Positions 1 through 7,004 of a DNA stretch of 10,541 bases are shown here, one piece after another. Numbering within the stretch: position 1 is the stretch's first letter; each line of letters starts with the position of its first letter. Source of the DNA: Sulfurospirillum arcachonense. GTDB lineage: Bacteria > Campylobacterota > Campylobacteria > Campylobacterales > Sulfurospirillaceae. A program made the translations under genes and the position numbers. The stretch is from positions 1-10,541 of the forward strand of contig DQTM01000062.1 in the NCBI GenBank assembly GCA_015662785.1, given 5' to 3'. Below the pieces are notes generated by a model. The model had not been told where the DNA came from, did no database searches, and worked only from the letters and a program-made list of their open reading frames with translations.

Positions 1-299
1 GTTATGTTAAATCTAAGAATTAAATCCAACTTTAAATCACTTAAAAAATTCTCTTCGAGATTTCCTTCATAAGAACTAGTCATATACTCATCTACAACAT
101 CAAAATGACTACTTACTCTTAAATCACCAACTAAAATCTTAAAAAACTTTTTTCTAAAAGATTGGTCTATATCAGATGAACTTGCATCTTGAAGGGCTAT
201 TTTAGGTAATCTATCCATCTTTTTCACTATCTCAACTGTTGCATCATATGCAAACATAGAACTTACTAACGCAATTATTACTAACAATTTTTTTATCAT
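1..299 (-). CDS. tolB: TolB, N-terminal part (runs off the window)
   Basis: This is the first 99 codons of a gene that continues past the left edge. TolB is the periplasmic beta-propeller protein of the Tol-Pal system, which links the inner-membrane TolQRA motor to the lipoprotein Pal at the outer membrane. The product starts MIKKLLVIIALVSSMFA, a typical Sec signal peptide (two lysines, then a hydrophobic run), with likely cleavage near residue 17. It is followed by YDATVEIV and LPKIALQDASSS, which I recognise from Campylobacterota TolB N-terminal domains. Only the N-terminal domain is visible; the propeller repeats lie outside. The ATG follows the tolA stop by 2 bases and its Shine-Dalgarno (GGAG, 5 bases before the stop-to-start junction) lies inside the last tolA codons, so translation is probably coupled. 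Identification rests on the N-terminal motif plus the tolQ-tolR-tolA order; pal would be expected next. Confidence 0.88.
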   Translation of the reverse strand, partial: MIKKLLVIIALVSSMFAYDATVEIVKKMDRLPKIALQDASSSDIDQSFRKKFFKILVGDLRVSSHFDVVDEYMTSSYEGNLEENFLSDLKLDLILRFNI

Positions 300-301
300 T
301 T

Positions 302-1057
302 CTACTCCAATATATCTTTAAAAACTACTTTCATATTAAATACCTCACCATTTTGAAATGGAGGGAACTCAATATCACGCATCTCTTCGAGAAAATCACG
401 AAGTTTTGCATTAAAAGCATCATTATATGATAATGTTTCTATTTTATAACTAAAATTTCCTAACTTATCTACACCTATAATAACTTCTGCAATATTACCA
501 GAAACAGTATCTATCGTCTCTTGCCAATTTGAATCTAAAATATCTGCTATTTTACCTCTAAACTCATCATAAATACCATCTTTTTGAGTTATTATTAGAC
601 TTTCTTGCTGTTCAAATTCTAGTGCTTTTGTAATTTTCTTTGCTTTATCATCTTTAACTACCTCTTCAACCTCTTTTTGAACTATCTTTTTTCTTATTTT
701 TTTCTCTCTTTTAGGGCTCTGCTTAGGAAGTTTATCTAAATCTATCTTTCCAAATAGTTTTTTAAAATCTGGTTTAGTTTCACTCTTTTTAACTCTTACT
801 GTTTTTTTCTTAGGAGTAGGTTTTGGTTTATTAACAGTTGTTTTTTTCTTTACAATCTTCTGTTTTTTCTTTTTAACTACTTTTTTCTCTTTTCTTTCTA
901 CCAGAGTCACATTAAGAAGATTTTTTTTACTTGCTGTATATTTAATGGTTTTTGTATTGTGAGATTGAAGCATATATATTCCGACTGCTACTATTATAAA
1001 GTATATTATGAAAGATAAAGTCCATCCTACTATAGTAGAAGTTGAAGAACTAGGCAC
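302..1057 (-). CDS. tolA: TolA/TonB-like energy-transducing rod protein
   Basis: A 251-residue inner-membrane protein that should carry force from TolQ-TolR to TolB/Pal across the periplasm. Residues about 10-30 form a single N-terminal transmembrane helix. Residues about 53-145 are very lysine-rich with some proline (KPKPTPKKK near 78-85) and form the periplasm-spanning segment. Residues about 160-251 look like the TolA domain III/TonB C-terminal fold, with DSNWQE near 175, IGVDKLGNF near 194 and the FPPF motif at 231-234. The start is GTG, with GGA 7 bases upstream overlapping the tolR stop; no better ATG precedes the membrane helix. E. coli TolA has an Ala-rich helical domain II, whereas this Lys/Pro tract is more like TonB. 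The call of TolA over TonB comes from its place between tolR and tolB, which is good evidence but contextual. Confidence 0.82.
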   Translation of the reverse strand: MPSSSTSTIVGWTLSFIIYFIIVAVGIYMLQSHNTKTIKYTASKKNLLNVTLVERKEKKVVKKKKQKIVKKKTTVNKPKPTPKKKTVRVKKSETKPDFKKLFGKIDLDKLPKQSPKREKKIRKKIVQKEVEEVVKDDKAKKITKALEFEQQESLIITQKDGIYDEFRGKIADILDSNWQETIDTVSGNIAEVIIGVDKLGNFSYKIETLSYNDAFNAKLRDFLEEMRDIEFPPFQNGEVFNMKVVFKDILE

Positions 1058-1060
1058 TTT

Positions 1061-1453
1061 TTATCCGTTTGTTTCTAATGAAACTTTTGTAAATCCTGCT
1101 TCTTTTACACTTTTAAGTACGAACATAACATCTTTATACTGAAGTGATTCATCTGCTTTTATGTAAACAACAGTTTTATCTAAAGAAAATTTTTGGCTTA
1201 TCAAAACAAAATTATCTGGAAATTCACTTATGGAAAAACTATCTCTTTTGAAATATACTCTTCTATCTTTTGTTATACGAAGTTCAATTTCTGGGACTCT
1301 TTGGATAACTTGTGATTTTGTTCCGTCTGGAAGTGTAATTTTTTCTTCATAAACCACTGCGGGAGTTGTAACCATTAGTATCGCTAGTAAAACTAGCATA
1401 ATATCAACCAATGGTGTTATATTTAAATCTGGGGTTTCATCCCAATCAAACAT
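1061..1453 (-). CDS. tolR: TolR (ExbD/TolR family motor subunit)
   Basis: A 130-residue ExbD/TolR family protein. With TolQ it forms the proton channel that powers TolA. The short cytoplasmic N-terminus DLNITPLVDIMLVLLAILMV holds the family signature: Asp17 at the start of the single transmembrane helix (about 15-33) matches the essential proton-carrying aspartate of ExbD/TolR. Residues about 40-130 are the periplasmic domain, ending in KDVMFVLKSVKEAGFTKVSL, which resembles the family C-terminus. The ATG lies inside the end of tolQ: the two genes overlap by 8 bases (ATGTTTGA), so coupled translation is likely, and tolA starts 3 bases after the stop. ExbD would be the alternative name; tolB downstream favours TolR. 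Confidence 0.9.
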   Translation of the reverse strand: MFDWDETPDLNITPLVDIMLVLLAILMVTTPAVVYEEKITLPDGTKSQVIQRVPEIELRITKDRRVYFKRDSFSISEFPDNFVLISQKFSLDKTVVYIKADESLQYKDVMFVLKSVKEAGFTKVSLETNG

Positions 1454-2039
1454 CTTCGCTATCTCTTTGCATCATTGAGAGAAGTAGTTCTGTCTCTCTA
1501 TGAATATATGTAACTACTTCATATGCTTTTCTTTTTATAAAAAGATTTGCACTATATGCTGGAATTGCTACAAATATACCAGCTGCAGTTGCTATCAACG
1601 CTTCACTAATAGCAGGTGCTATTATACTAAGTGATGCGCCACCTTCGCCTTGTCCTAAACCACTAAAGGTATCAAGAATGGAAACTACTGTTCCAAAAAG
1701 ACCTATAAAAGGAGATGTAGATGCTATCATTGAGAGCACCCACAATCCTTGTGTAGCATTTTTTTCTGCTACACTTTTACATACATTTAACAGCTTTTCA
1801 TTTGTCCCAGAGTGACTAGAGCATTTTTTCAAAATTGAATCATCTCTAACCACTTTAGAGCCCATAAGCATAGACTCTAACGAATTTTTTTCACGCTCAA
1901 GCCAACTAGAAAGGTAAAAATACCTACTAAACAATACTCCGAAAGTAATAATTATATATATTGACAACCATCCAAGTACAAAAAATGTTATGAAACTACT
2001 TCTACTGAGGTAGTTTAAAAGTATATCTATCCCTTCCAT
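1446..2039 (-). CDS. tolQ: TolQ (MotA/TolQ/ExbB proton channel family)
   Basis: A 197-residue MotA/TolQ/ExbB family membrane protein, the channel-forming partner of TolR. Hydrophobic segments are at about 17-40, 98-122 and 137-167. The conserved family block is clear: STSPFIGLFGTVVSI at about 107-121 and PAISEALIATAAGIFVAIPA at about 142-161, containing the two conserved polar positions (Thr in GTVV and Thr in IATAAG) that line the channel in TolQ/ExbB. It is shorter than E. coli TolQ (about 230 residues), mainly in the cytoplasmic loop and C-terminus. The start lies 9 bases after the atpC stop. Its Shine-Dalgarno is weak: the best GGGAG is about 14 bases upstream, overlapping the end of atpC, so reinitiation after AtpC may matter. 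ExbB is the alternative name; tolA/tolB context decides for TolQ. Confidence 0.88.
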   Translation of the reverse strand: MEGIDILLNYLSRSSFITFFVLGWLSIYIIITFGVLFSRYFYLSSWLEREKNSLESMLMGSKVVRDDSILKKCSSHSGTNEKLLNVCKSVAEKNATQGLWVLSMIASTSPFIGLFGTVVSILDTFSGLGQGEGGASLSIIAPAISEALIATAAGIFVAIPAYSANLFIKRKAYEVVTYIHRETELLLSMMQRDSEDV

Positions 2040-2048
2040 CTGTTAAAC

Positions 2049-2441
2049 TTATCTCCCTGCTCTTGCTATAGACTCTATCTTAGCAGTTGCAGTAGCAATA
2101 GCAACGTCTGAATCACTCATACTTTCGATAAGCTTTTTAGCGTTCTCCAATGATGATGCGATTGCACCTTCACTACTACCACCAATTGCAACAGCACCAT
2201 CAGCTAGTACAGTTACAGAGTTTTCATCTACTTTTGCATGTCCCCAGTTAATTGCAACAACCTCGTGTTTACCATCGTCTAATTCGATGTCAATTACACC
2301 AGCTTGTAACAAAGAAACAAGTGAAGCGTGACCTGGATATACTCCAAACTCACCTTCACTACCTGGAAGAGTTACATCTTTCACATCATCGCAAAAGATT
2401 TGACCCTCTGGAGTTACAATTTCTAATTTTAATGTATCCAT
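2049..2441 (-). CDS. atpC: ATP synthase F1 epsilon subunit
   Basis: A 130-residue epsilon subunit of the F1 sector, part of the central rotor foot that contacts the c-ring and can inhibit ATP hydrolysis. The N-terminal beta-sandwich (about 1-85) shows the family hallmarks LKLEIVTPEGQIF at 4-16 and LPGSEGEFGVYPGHASL at 25-41. The C-terminal part (about 90-130, SLENAKKLIESMSD and ATAKIESIARAGR) is the two-helix regulatory hairpin. Length is close to other bacterial epsilon subunits (E. coli 139). The ATG has a strong GGAG 7 bases upstream at 2449-2452. That Shine-Dalgarno directly touches a perfect 12-bp hairpin in the 93-base leader separating it from atpD, so translation may be modulated there. 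tolQ follows after 9 bases. Confidence 0.96.
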   Translation of the reverse strand: MDTLKLEIVTPEGQIFCDDVKDVTLPGSEGEFGVYPGHASLVSLLQAGVIDIELDDGKHEVVAINWGHAKVDENSVTVLADGAVAIGGSSEGAIASSLENAKKLIESMSDSDVAIATATAKIESIARAGR

Positions 2442-2452
2442 TTAATTTCTCC

Positions 2453-2513
2453 TTTAACTTGGGCAAAAGCCCAAGTTAAATTCCTCTCACTAAAGCTACC
2501 GCTTTGCAGAGAG
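2453..2513 (-). repeat. Two-hairpin leader element, copy 1 (atpD-atpC gap)
   Basis: This is one of four related intergenic elements in this window. Core hairpin on the plus strand: CTCTC (2484-2488), internal loop, AAAGC (2492-2496), loop TACC, GCTTT (2501-2505), internal loop, GAGAG (2509-2513). Next to it, 2453-2464 and 2469-2480 form a perfect 12-bp stem (TTTAACTTGGGC with its complement) closed by a 4-base loop. In the direction of transcription the core comes first, then the 12-bp stem, whose last base abuts the GGAG of atpC. No U-tract follows on the sense strand, so it is not a normal terminator for the operon. On the plus strand the core is followed by a T-rich run (2514-2530). Function unknown. 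Confidence 0.75.
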
Positions 2514-2534
2514 TGTTTTTATTTTATTTTTAAC

Positions 2535-3932
2535 TTAGCTTTTAAGTTTTTCTGCTTTTTCTATAACTTCTTCTATTCCACCAGTCATATAGAATGCTGC
2601 TTCTGGAAGATCATCATACTTACCCTCAAGGATACCTTTAAAACCTGCAATTGACTCTTCTAAGCTTACATACTTTCCAGGAGTTCCTGTAAATACTTCA
2701 GCAACGAAGAATGGCTGAGAAAGAAATCTTTCGATTTTTCTAGCACGATCAACTACAACTTTATCTTCTTCACTAAGCTCATCCATACCAAGAATCGCAA
2801 TGATATCTTGAAGATCTTTATTCTTTTGAAGAACAGCTTGTACATCACGAGCAACAGTATAGTGGTCATTACCAATAATCTGTGGATCGAGCATACGTGA
2901 GCTAGAATCAAGAGGATCAACCGCTGGATAGATACCTTTTTCTGCAATAGAACGACTAAGAACTGTTGTAGCATCTAGGTGAGAGAAAACTGCTGCTGGA
3001 GCAGGATCTGTCAAGTCATCCGCAGGAACATATACTGCTTGAACAGAAGTAATTGAACCCTTTTTAGTTGACGTAATTCTCTCTTGGAATTGTCCCATTT
3101 CACTTGCAAGTGTTGGCTGGTAACCAACTGCTGAAGGAATACGTCCAAGAAGTGCTGACATCTCTGCACCACTTTGAGAAAATCTAAAGATATTATCAAT
3201 AAACATAAGAACATCAAGTCCCATTTCATCTCTAAAATACTCAGCCATAGTAAGTGCAGTAAGTGCAATACGATTACGTGCTCCTGGAGGCTCACTCATC
3301 TGACCATAACATAGTGCAACTTTATCCAATACATTAGAGTCTTTCATCTCATGGTAAAGATCATTTCCTTCACGAGTTCTCTCTCCAACGCCCGCGAATA
3401 CAGAGTAACCGCTATGCTTAAATGCAACATTGTGGATAAGCTCCATAATAATAACTGTTTTACCAACACCAGCACCACCAAATAGTCCTACTTTACCACC
3501 TTTTGCATAAGGAGCAAGCAGATCAACTACTTTGATACCAGTTTCAAAAATTTCACTTTTTGTACTTTGATCTTCAAATGGTGGTGGATCTCTGTGAATT
3601 GACCAAGTTGCAGTTGGCGTTACAGCCTCACCTTCATCAATAACATCACCAATAACATTAAAAATTCTACCTAGAACTTCTTTTCCTACTGGAACTTTAA
3701 TTGGTCCACCTTGAGCTACTGCAGTAACCCCGCGAGTTAGACCTTCACTCATATCCATTGCAATTGTTCTTACACGATCATCACCAAGGTGAGCTGCAAC
3801 TTCAAGTACTAGCTTTGTTGCTACACCTTCTACTTCATAATTAACTTCAATAGCTTCATTTATCTCTGGAAGGTAGCCGTCGAAGTCAACATCAACAACT
3901 GGACCCATAATCTGACTGATTACTCCATTCAT
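2535..3932 (-). CDS. atpD: ATP synthase F1 beta subunit
   Basis: A 465-residue catalytic beta subunit, which makes ATP from ADP and phosphate in the alpha3-beta3 hexamer. The N-terminal barrel (about 1-75) is followed by the nucleotide-binding domain. The P-loop GGAGVGKT is at 152-159, with Lys158. The GERTREGND segment at 183-191 has the catalytic Glu184, and Walker B is LMFIDNIFRF with Asp246. The loop LLGRIPSAVGYQPTL is at 261-275, and the alpha/beta signature PAVDPLDSSS is at 336-345. The C-terminal helical domain includes DELSEEDK near 384-391. Length and motifs are intact. The ATG has AAGGGAG 7 bases upstream and follows the atpG stop by 16 bases. A 93-base gap with structured repeats separates it from atpC. 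Identification is unambiguous. Confidence 0.99.
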   Translation of the reverse strand: MNGVISQIMGPVVDVDFDGYLPEINEAIEVNYEVEGVATKLVLEVAAHLGDDRVRTIAMDMSEGLTRGVTAVAQGGPIKVPVGKEVLGRIFNVIGDVIDEGEAVTPTATWSIHRDPPPFEDQSTKSEIFETGIKVVDLLAPYAKGGKVGLFGGAGVGKTVIIMELIHNVAFKHSGYSVFAGVGERTREGNDLYHEMKDSNVLDKVALCYGQMSEPPGARNRIALTALTMAEYFRDEMGLDVLMFIDNIFRFSQSGAEMSALLGRIPSAVGYQPTLASEMGQFQERITSTKKGSITSVQAVYVPADDLTDPAPAAVFSHLDATTVLSRSIAEKGIYPAVDPLDSSSRMLDPQIIGNDHYTVARDVQAVLQKNKDLQDIIAILGMDELSEEDKVVVDRARKIERFLSQPFFVAEVFTGTPGKYVSLEESIAGFKGILEGKYDDLPEAAFYMTGGIEEVIEKAEKLKS

Positions 3933-3948
3933 AAAAATTCTCCCTTAT

Positions 3949-4833
3949 CTATTTCATTGATTCAACACCACTGATGATTTCAATCAATTCAGTAGTGATA
4001 CTCTCTTGTCTAGCTTTATTATAAGCTAGAGTTAACTTGTCTACTCTCTCTGTTGCATTCTTAGTTGCATTTTCCATAGCTTGCATTCTTGCACTATGTT
4101 CTGCTGCCAATGAATCAATAAGAGAATAATACATATTATATTCAAAATATTTTTTCATTAAAGACTCTAAGATTGTTTCATCTTCTTCAGGTTCAAGCTC
4201 CATTAGTGATTTTGAATCAGACTCATACTCACTAGGAACATTTATAGGAACAACATGATTAACTTTTAACTCTTGAGAAATCATATTTAGATAACCGTTA
4301 TGAACTAAAATAACTTTATCAGTTATTCCGTTCTTAAAGTCCTCTACTGCCTCGCACATAATCTCTTGCGCTTTCTCATAAGTTGGTGCTGAACTAACTC
4401 CTAAATACTCAGAATGAAGTTCTATGTCTTGAAATTTAAAAAAGGCTACACCTTTTTTCCCAACACCTCTTAAACGTACTTTAATTTTTTTCTCTTTGTA
4501 CTCTGCTAAAAGTCTGTTAACTTCTTTAATAGTTTGAATATTAAAACCGCCACATAAACCTTTATCTGCTGTAACAAAAACAATATCTACTTTTTCAGGA
4601 GTGCTTATCTCTTCAAAAAAACGACTCTCAATTCCACCAATCTTATATTGATTGATTTTATAAGCTATCTCTGAGAGAACCTCATTAATCTTATCTGCAT
4701 AGACTCTTGATTGTTGAGCAGCTAATTTTGCACGATTCAACTTTGCAGTTGAAACAAGCTTCATAGCCTTTGTCGTTTTTCTTGTGTTTTCAACACTCTT
4801 AATTTGTCTTTTTATATCTTTAAGGTTTGGCAT
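3949..4833 (-). CDS. atpG: ATP synthase F1 gamma subunit
   Basis: A 294-residue gamma subunit, the rotating central shaft that couples c-ring rotation to catalysis. The N-terminal helix carries the family pattern LKDIKRQIKSVENTRKTTKA (4-23) followed by MKLVSTAKL. A Rossmann-like middle domain contains VFVTADKGLCGGFN at about 85-98 (the conserved DKGLCGGFN block). The C-terminal helix includes SARMQAMENATKNA near 246-259 and ends ITTELIEIISGVESMK, the usual shaft C-terminus. Length fits bacterial gamma subunits (about 285-300). The ATG lies 9 bases after the atpA stop; its Shine-Dalgarno (AAGGA) overlaps that stop codon, indicating coupled translation. atpD follows after 16 bases. Confidence 0.98.
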   Translation of the reverse strand: MPNLKDIKRQIKSVENTRKTTKAMKLVSTAKLNRAKLAAQQSRVYADKINEVLSEIAYKINQYKIGGIESRFFEEISTPEKVDIVFVTADKGLCGGFNIQTIKEVNRLLAEYKEKKIKVRLRGVGKKGVAFFKFQDIELHSEYLGVSSAPTYEKAQEIMCEAVEDFKNGITDKVILVHNGYLNMISQELKVNHVVPINVPSEYESDSKSLMELEPEEDETILESLMKKYFEYNMYYSLIDSLAAEHSARMQAMENATKNATERVDKLTLAYNKARQESITTELIEIISGVESMK

Positions 4834-4842
4834 TGTCTTTCC

Positions 4843-6360
4843 TTACTTTACTGCAAACGTTGCTTTAAACTCATTCAATGCTTTTGCCAATAGATCTTCA
4901 ACCTCTTTATCTAATTTACCTTTACTTCTGATTTGCTCAAGAATTTCAGGATATTTAGCTTCCATAAACGGATATAATTCTGCTTCAAAACGAGTTACTT
5001 CACTAGCTTCTATATCATCAAGAAAACCTCTTGCTCCAGCATAAATAATAGCAACTTGTTTTTCAACAGGAAGCGGAGAGTACTGAGCTTGTTTAAGAAT
5101 TTCAACCATTCTCTCACCACGCTCTAGTTGTTTTCTACTTGACTCATCAAGATCACTTGCAAATTGAGCAAAGGCTTGAAGTTCACGATACTGTGCAAGA
5201 TCAAGTCTAAGAGTTCCAGCTACTTGTTTAGTAGCTTTAATCTGAGCAGCTCCACCAACACGGCTTACTGAAAGACCAACATTAATCGCTGGACGAATAC
5301 CTGAGTTAAATAGATCTGACTCTAAGAATATTTGACCATCTGTAATAGAAATAACATTTGTTGGGATATACGCAGAAACGTCACCAGCTTGTGTCTCAAC
5401 AATAGGAAGAGCAGTAAGTGAACCAGCACCTAACTCATCATTTACTTTTGCAGCTCTTTCAAGCAGTCTTGAGTGAAGATAAAAAACATCACCAGGATAT
5501 GCTTCACGCCCTGGAGGACGACGAAGAATAAGTGACATTTCACGATATGCAACAGCATGCTTAGACAAATCATCATAAACTATAAGACCATGACGAGAGT
5601 TATCTCTAAAATACTCACCCATTGCAACACCAGCATATGGAGCTAAGTATTGAAGTGCAGCTGAGTCAGAAGCACCAGCACTAACAACGATTGTATATTC
5701 CATTGCTCCATGCTCTTCAAGTTTTTTAACAACTTGTGCTACAGTTGATTGTTTTTGACCAATAGCAACATATATACATATAACATCTTGACCTTTTTGG
5801 TTAATAATTGTATCGATTGCAACTGTAGTCTTACCAGTTTGTCTATCACCAATAATAAGCTCTCTTTGGCCTCTACCGATTGGCACTAGTGCATCAATCG
5901 CTTTAATACCAGTTTGAAGTGGCTCGTGAACTGACTTTCTTGCCATAATTCCATGAGCTTTTTCTTCAACAAATCTAGTTTCAGTTGCTTCTACTGGACC
6001 TTTTCCATCAATTGGATCTCCAAGAGAGTTAACAACACGACCTATCAGTGCATCACCAACAGGAACACGAAGTAGACGTCCTAGCCTTTTAACTGAAGTA
6101 CCTTCTTTGATACCTTTTCCAGAACCCAAAACAACGATACCAACACTTGACTCTTCCAAGTTAAGTGCCATTCCTCTTTCACCATTTTCAAACTCAACCA
6201 TTTCACCGGCCATTACATTGTTTAGTCCATAAACATTTGCAACACCATCTGCTGCTGAAATAACTTTACCAGTCTCTTCTACATCAACGTTAAGCTCAAA
6301 ACTATCAATACGTTCTTTTATTATTGAACTTATTTCGTCAGCTTTCATTTTTGATCCCAC
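4843..6360 (-). CDS. atpA: ATP synthase F1 alpha subunit
   Basis: A 505-residue non-catalytic alpha subunit of the F1 hexamer. Visible motifs are ADEISSIIKERI near 7-18, the N-terminal barrel with VYGLNNVMAGEMVEF at 43-57, the P-loop GDRQTGKT at 171-178, IGQKQSTVAQVV at 200-211, LIVYDDLSKHAVAYRE at 259-274, RRPPGREAYPGDVFYLHSRL at 280-299, and the alpha/beta signature PAINVGLSVS at 357-366 with the arginine-finger Arg367. The start is GTG, chosen because AAAGGAG lies 6 bases upstream. The in-frame ATG four codons later would place that Shine-Dalgarno 18 bases away. The 113-base leader after atpH holds a copy of the two-hairpin repeat, though here the Shine-Dalgarno is about 22 bases beyond the hairpin. 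atpG follows closely. Confidence 0.98.
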   Translation of the reverse strand: MGSKMKADEISSIIKERIDSFELNVDVEETGKVISAADGVANVYGLNNVMAGEMVEFENGERGMALNLEESSVGIVVLGSGKGIKEGTSVKRLGRLLRVPVGDALIGRVVNSLGDPIDGKGPVEATETRFVEEKAHGIMARKSVHEPLQTGIKAIDALVPIGRGQRELIIGDRQTGKTTVAIDTIINQKGQDVICIYVAIGQKQSTVAQVVKKLEEHGAMEYTIVVSAGASDSAALQYLAPYAGVAMGEYFRDNSRHGLIVYDDLSKHAVAYREMSLILRRPPGREAYPGDVFYLHSRLLERAAKVNDELGAGSLTALPIVETQAGDVSAYIPTNVISITDGQIFLESDLFNSGIRPAINVGLSVSRVGGAAQIKATKQVAGTLRLDLAQYRELQAFAQFASDLDESSRKQLERGERMVEILKQAQYSPLPVEKQVAIIYAGARGFLDDIEASEVTRFEAELYPFMEAKYPEILEQIRSKGKLDKEVEDLLAKALNEFKATFAVK

Positions 6361-6366
6361 GAACTG

Positions 6367-6373
6367 CTCCTTT
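6367..6373 (-). promoter_or_regulatory. Ribosome binding site deciding the GTG start of atpA
   Basis: On the minus strand AAAGGAG at 6373-6367 is followed by six bases and then GTG (6360-6358). This spacing supports GTG as the start rather than the ATG at codon 5. AtpA proteins of related Campylobacterota also begin a few residues before ADEISS, which fits. Confidence 0.7.
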
Positions 6374-6395
6374 ACCTTTTTATTTTACTTTCTTC

Positions 6396-6454
6396 TTTAA
6401 CTCGAACAAGTCCGAGTTAAATTCATCTCACTGAAGCTACTGCTTGGCAGAGAG
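6396..6454 (-). repeat. Two-hairpin leader element, copy 2 (atpH-atpA gap)
   Basis: Matches copy 1 at about 50 of 61 positions by eye. Core on the plus strand (6429-6452): stem AAGC (6434-6437) with GCTT (6442-6445), loop TACT, and an outer stem TCTC (6426-6429) with GAGA (6450-6453). The second hairpin pairs 6396-6404 with 6413-6421 (9 Watson-Crick bp), extended by a G-U and an A-U pair around a CUUG tetraloop in the transcript. Compared with copy 1, a T-A pair has become C-G at the eighth stem position, a compensatory change. A T-rich run follows on the plus strand from 6455, as in copy 1. The stem is followed in the sense direction by GAAGAAAG and the true atpA Shine-Dalgarno further on. 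Confidence 0.72.
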
Positions 6455-6473
6455 TCTTTTTTTATTTTCTTAT

Positions 6474-7004
6474 TTAGATTGCTTTTAAAATATGCTCTAC
6501 CATTTGAGATTTTAGTCTGTCTAATGAAAAACTAACTTCAACACCCAAATCGTCTAGCTGAATTTTAATACCAGGATAATCACTTACCTGAGCTTTTAAC
6601 TTGATATTTGCACTAAATTTCTTACTAAAATTCTCTTCTAATTTAGTAATTTGCTCTTTGCTAATTTCAAAGTTACTTATAACTTCACCCTCATAAGAGT
6701 TACTCTTAAGTGAAATTTGGTACTTTAATTCTTTTGCTATTGTTGGAATCAACGTCAAACGATCATTTGCTGCCAACAACTTTATAAAGTTAATTACTTT
6801 CCCTTCACTTTTTTCTAACAAAGATAAAACAAATTCCTCTTTCTTCTCATTACTTAAATCAGGAGAGAGTATAATGTTATTAAATTTTGTAGAAGCAAAT
6901 GCACTTGAAATTTCGTTTATAGATTTTTCAATTGAGTTTATCTCAGAGTCATTACAACTCTTCATCAAAGCATTTACATACTTTTTAGCAATAATTCCCT
7001 TCAT
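6474..7004 (-). CDS. atpH: ATP synthase F1 delta subunit
   Basis: A 176-residue delta (OSCP-type) subunit, the stator clamp that joins the b-type stalk to the top of the alpha3-beta3 hexamer. The N-terminal helical domain (about 1-105) starts IIAKKYVNALMKSC, the usual A-x-x-Y-A-x-A-L pattern, and contains NFIKLLAANDRLTLIPTI near 92-109. The C-terminal domain has YEGEVISNFEISKEQITKLE near 119-138 and ends in PGIKIQLDDLGVEVSFSLDRLKSQ, matching the family's conserved end (G-x-x-I-x-x-x-D-x-x-x-D-x-S-x-x-x-x-L). Length equals that of other delta subunits (E. coli 177). The start overlaps the atpF stop by one base (TAATG), with AAGAAGG about 7 bases upstream, so it is translationally coupled. The stop lies 113 bases before atpA. 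Confidence 0.95.
   Translation of the reverse strand: MKGIIAKKYVNALMKSCNDSEINSIEKSINEISSAFASTKFNNIILSPDLSNEKKEEFVLSLLEKSEGKVINFIKLLAANDRLTLIPTIAKELKYQISLKSNSYEGEVISNFEISKEQITKLEENFSKKFSANIKLKAQVSDYPGIKIQLDDLGVEVSFSLDRLKSQMVEHILKAI

Noticed and set aside
830..900. Low-complexity T-rich tract on the plus strand as a regulatory or phase-variable site
   Set aside because: It is simply the antisense of the lysine-rich spacer of TolA.
2252..2479. Open frame of 75 codons on the plus strand over atpC and its leader
   Set aside because: It lies opposite the conserved atpC gene, has no recognisable motif or Shine-Dalgarno, and ends within the hairpin region.
2484..2513. Intrinsic terminator between atpD and atpC
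   Set aside because: In the direction of transcription the hairpin is followed by GAATTTAAC and a second stem, not a U-tract. A terminator here would also cut off the epsilon subunit.
2753..3295. Two minus-strand frames inside atpD
   Set aside because: They are out-of-frame readings of the highly conserved beta subunit gene, leucine-rich and with no motifs.
4784..5044. Open frame of 86 codons on the plus strand over the atpA-atpG junction
   Set aside because: It is antisense to two conserved genes and its composition is that of a complementary-strand shadow.
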